64,000 bases of DNA, taken from Roseibium album. GTDB taxonomy: Bacteria; Pseudomonadota; Alphaproteobacteria; Rhizobiales; Stappiaceae. This document shows positions 62,285 through 64,000 of this stretch, one piece after another; within the stretch, counting starts at the first letter, position 1, and every line of letters starts with the position of its first letter. The position numbers and the translations under genes are program-made. Location: positions 1-64,000 of the forward strand of contig NZ_CXWE01000004.1 in assembly GCF_001404515.1 (NCBI RefSeq), read 5' to 3'. The notes under the pieces were generated by a model, which ran no database searches, was not told the origin of the DNA, and was given only the letters and a program-made list of their open reading frames with translations.

Positions 62285-63145
62285 TTATTCTTCGTGCCGG
62301 GGGGTGTCCGGAAAAGAAGCACCCTTGCGTCCGACAACGAAATGCCACACCAGCATCACGGCAAACGGAAGCGACGGCCACACGAACCAGAGGGTCGAAA
62401 GACCCGACGTCAGAAGGTTCAGGACGAAAAACAATCCGATCATGAAAACGCACGTTCTCACGCGTCGAGGCTGCGCACGCAACCACCGTCGCGCCTGTTC
62501 AAACCCATTCGCAACGGCGCGGGTGTCCTTGTCCCAGCTCGCCGGGCCGGCTGCGTCATGCCCAGCATCACCGCTCTCACCGCCAACGTCTTTTTCGCCA
62601 GGAGTTTCTGCCGGCGCGTTTCGGCCGCCGAGCCTGACGGAGTAGGTTTCAACGGGATCGCTGACATTTTTCACCTTCTGCGGACCAAGCGGATCAAAAC
62701 CGAGTGCAACCTTCGCTTTGACCTGATCATAGACAGATTGCGACAGCATGATCCCGCCACGCGGGGCGAGTTCCTGAAGTCGCGCGGCAACATTCACACC
62801 ATCACCATAAATGTCATCGCCTTCGACCATGATGTCGCCGAGATTGATTCCAATGCGAAAATCCATCCTGTTGAGGTCCGGAAGATCCGCGTTGCGAAGC
62901 GACAGTTCATTTTGAATATCGACCGCGCACTGAACCGCTTCAATCACCGAAACGAATTCGATGATGACGGCATCACCCCAGGTATTGACGATGCGGCCGT
63001 TGTGTCTGTCTGTTAGCGCGGACATGACATCCCGGTAAGCTTTCAGCCGGTCCAGTGTCCCGTCTTCGTCCCGCTCCATCAACTTGGAATACTGTGCAAC
63101 ATCCGCGCACATGATGGCCGACAGACGTCGCTTGACCCGTTGCAT
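62285..63145 (-). CDS. Class III cyclase with C-terminal two-helix membrane domain
   Basis: 286-residue protein: N-terminal cyclase catalytic domain (about 5-175) with metal Asp in MCADVAQYSKLM and TWGDAVIIEF, and YGDGVNVAARLQEL; a low-complexity acidic linker (175-215); then two transmembrane helices (about 235-275). The Lys before GDA is replaced by Asn/Thr (GRIVNTWGDA), so substrate use may differ from the other cyclase. The catalytic-first, membrane-last order is a known variant in rhizobia and relatives. ATG 63145. Confidence 0.85.
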   Translation of the reverse strand: MQRVKRRLSAIMCADVAQYSKLMERDEDGTLDRLKAYRDVMSALTDRHNGRIVNTWGDAVIIEFVSVIEAVQCAVDIQNELSLRNADLPDLNRMDFRIGINLGDIMVEGDDIYGDGVNVAARLQELAPRGGIMLSQSVYDQVKAKVALGFDPLGPQKVKNVSDPVETYSVRLGGRNAPAETPGEKDVGGESGDAGHDAAGPASWDKDTRAVANGFEQARRWLRAQPRRVRTCVFMIGLFFVLNLLTSGLSTLWFVWPSLPFAVMLVWHFVVGRKGASFPDTPRHEE

Positions 63146-63240
63146 GCTTAAAACCCCTGACTGCTCATGCTTAGGAATGGGAAGCCAGAGGACAAATTGC
63201 AAGAGAAAAACCGGAACTCGGGCCGATCGTGCGCAAAGAC

Positions 63241-63648
63241 CTATTTGTCCAGGTCTGCAATGTTTCGCAAGGCCTGAAGCGCCTCATCGGCCCTTTCCGC
63301 GGGCACGAAAACATGGTCGTGGAAAAATGCGGCGACCACGTTGGCTGAAATCCCTTCTTGCGCAAGCGCGCCGGCAACCGCAGCCGTCAGGCCGACCGCC
63401 TCCAGTGAAGAGTGCACGGTTAACGTGATCCGCCGAAACCATTCGGCATCCGCAAGTCCCAATTCGCGTGCCCTTTCAACGGGCAGGATCGCGGTCGTTC
63501 CTTCTGTCTCGGCAAAGAGGGCGACCGGTGCATATTCAGCCAGGTCTTCAAATGTCCTGTTGGCAAAGGTACAAAAAACATACGGCTCCGGATCAAGCAT
63601 CGGCCGCATGTGGGATATCAGGATTTTCAGATCTGTTTCGCCGGTCAT
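63241..63648 (-). CDS. ACT-domain protein
   Basis: 135-residue protein with two ACT-like halves; the second, TLTVHSSLEAVGLTAAVAGALAQEGISANVVAAFFHDHVFVP, matches the CASTOR/ACT-type domain of small amino-acid-binding proteins. It lies 27 bases from the ureohydrolase gene in the same direction, so it may sense an amino acid of that pathway (inference). Confidence 0.82.
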   Translation of the reverse strand: MTGETDLKILISHMRPMLDPEPYVFCTFANRTFEDLAEYAPVALFAETEGTTAILPVERARELGLADAEWFRRITLTVHSSLEAVGLTAAVAGALAQEGISANVVAAFFHDHVFVPAERADEALQALRNIADLDK

Positions 63649-63674
63649 GATTGGACTATCGCCTTGATGTTCTG

Positions 63675-64000
63675 TCAGTTTTCGCGTTTCGTCACAGCCA
63701 GGGCCATGTTGCAGAGCATCTCGAACATGATGGAGACCCCAAGAAACGCGGTGCCACCACTTTGATCGAATGGCGGTGAAACTTCGACCAGATCCGCTCC
63801 CACGATATTCACGCCATCCAGCATGCGAGCGACCTGAATTGACTGATAGGAATTCGGTCCACCCACTTCGGGTGTGCCGGTTCCGGGCGCAAAGGCCGGA
63901 TCGACAAAATCAATGTCATAGGAAACATATGTCTCGCCGTCTCCCGCGATTTCCCTGGCTTCAGCCATGACATCCTCCGCACCGCGCTCATGAAATTCCT
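63675..64000 (-). CDS. Agmatinase/arginase-family ureohydrolase, N-terminus cut by window edge
   Basis: C-terminal 107 residues of a ureohydrolase, open to the right edge (the frame reads EFHERGAEDVMAEAREIAG). Metal site: SYDIDFVDPAFAPG (Asp ligands) and TPEVGGPNSY; EVSPPFDQSGG near the end. Members hydrolyse agmatine, arginine or guanidino acids to urea. The gene is minus-strand so its 5' part lies outside the window. Confidence 0.85.
   Translation of the reverse strand, partial: EFHERGAEDVMAEAREIAGDGETYVSYDIDFVDPAFAPGTGTPEVGGPNSYQSIQVARMLDGVNIVGADLVEVSPPFDQSGGTAFLGVSIMFEMLCNMALAVTKREN

Overview
The window is a stretch of alphaproteobacterial chromosome, most likely Hyphomicrobiales and possibly Stappiaceae (Roseibium/Labrenzia-like). 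This is inferred from gene content (clpS-clpA next to a phasin, DUF1489, DUF599, FCD-type GntR, an LplT-PlsC-acyl-ACP synthetase fusion) and from GC-rich genes with AT-richer gaps. No rRNA, convincing tRNA, CRISPR array or complete prophage was seen. The window edges cut tniA on the left and a ureohydrolase gene on the right.

Layout. (1) 1-4367: core of a Tn7/Tn5053-type transposon, tniA-tniB-tniQ plus a small overlapping ORF; tniB carries an in-frame stop codon. (2) 4368-4989: gene-free strip with two intrinsic terminators and a possible small RNA, then an aldo/keto reductase. (3) 6271-12220, minus strand: oligopeptide/nickel-type ABC importer operon (binding protein, two ATPases, two permeases) ending in an EamA/DMT transporter. 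(4) 12680-21533, plus strand: GntR regulator, a complete second peptide ABC importer, a gamma-glutamyltransferase and a DUF1028 protein, apparently one peptide or gamma-glutamyl scavenging operon. (5) 21592-27457, minus: pdxA-like remnant, DUF4399-ECF sigma-anti-sigma operon, TPR protein, thiolase, MDR oxidoreductase, secreted fasciclin protein.

(6) 27695-31726, minus: two large cytoplasmic proteins 24 bases apart. One joins a trypsin-like protease to an EndoG-type DRGH nuclease. The other joins a papain-like protease to a degenerate alpha/beta-hydrolase-like domain. This is the best candidate for an undescribed system (possibly defence or programmed cell death). (7) 32115-42379: SelO, a TetR-controlled PspA/YiaAB envelope-stress pair with the large phospholipid acyltransferase/acyl-ACP synthetase fusion, a PLP decarboxylase divergent from an ArsR regulator, HIT protein, GST. 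(8) 42412-54557: AzlCD exporter, WG-repeat protein, SDR with replaced active-site residues, clpA-clpS, phasin with putative PhaR-type sites, D,D-carboxypeptidase with SPOR domain, J-domain and VWA proteins, DUF2306 protein. (9) 54633-64000: TetR regulator with two perfect 15-bp operators, DUF1489, epimerase, small and hypothetical proteins, DUF599, two class III cyclases, DUF218, a globin-like protein lacking the proximal His, a ClpP-type protease, an ACT protein and the end of an agmatinase/arginase-family gene.

Regulatory logic is unusually readable: four divergent regulator/target pairs (GntR, two TetR, ArsR) each have palindromic operators in the shared gap, and intrinsic terminators bound several units. 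All functional calls rest on motif recognition by eye, without database searches.
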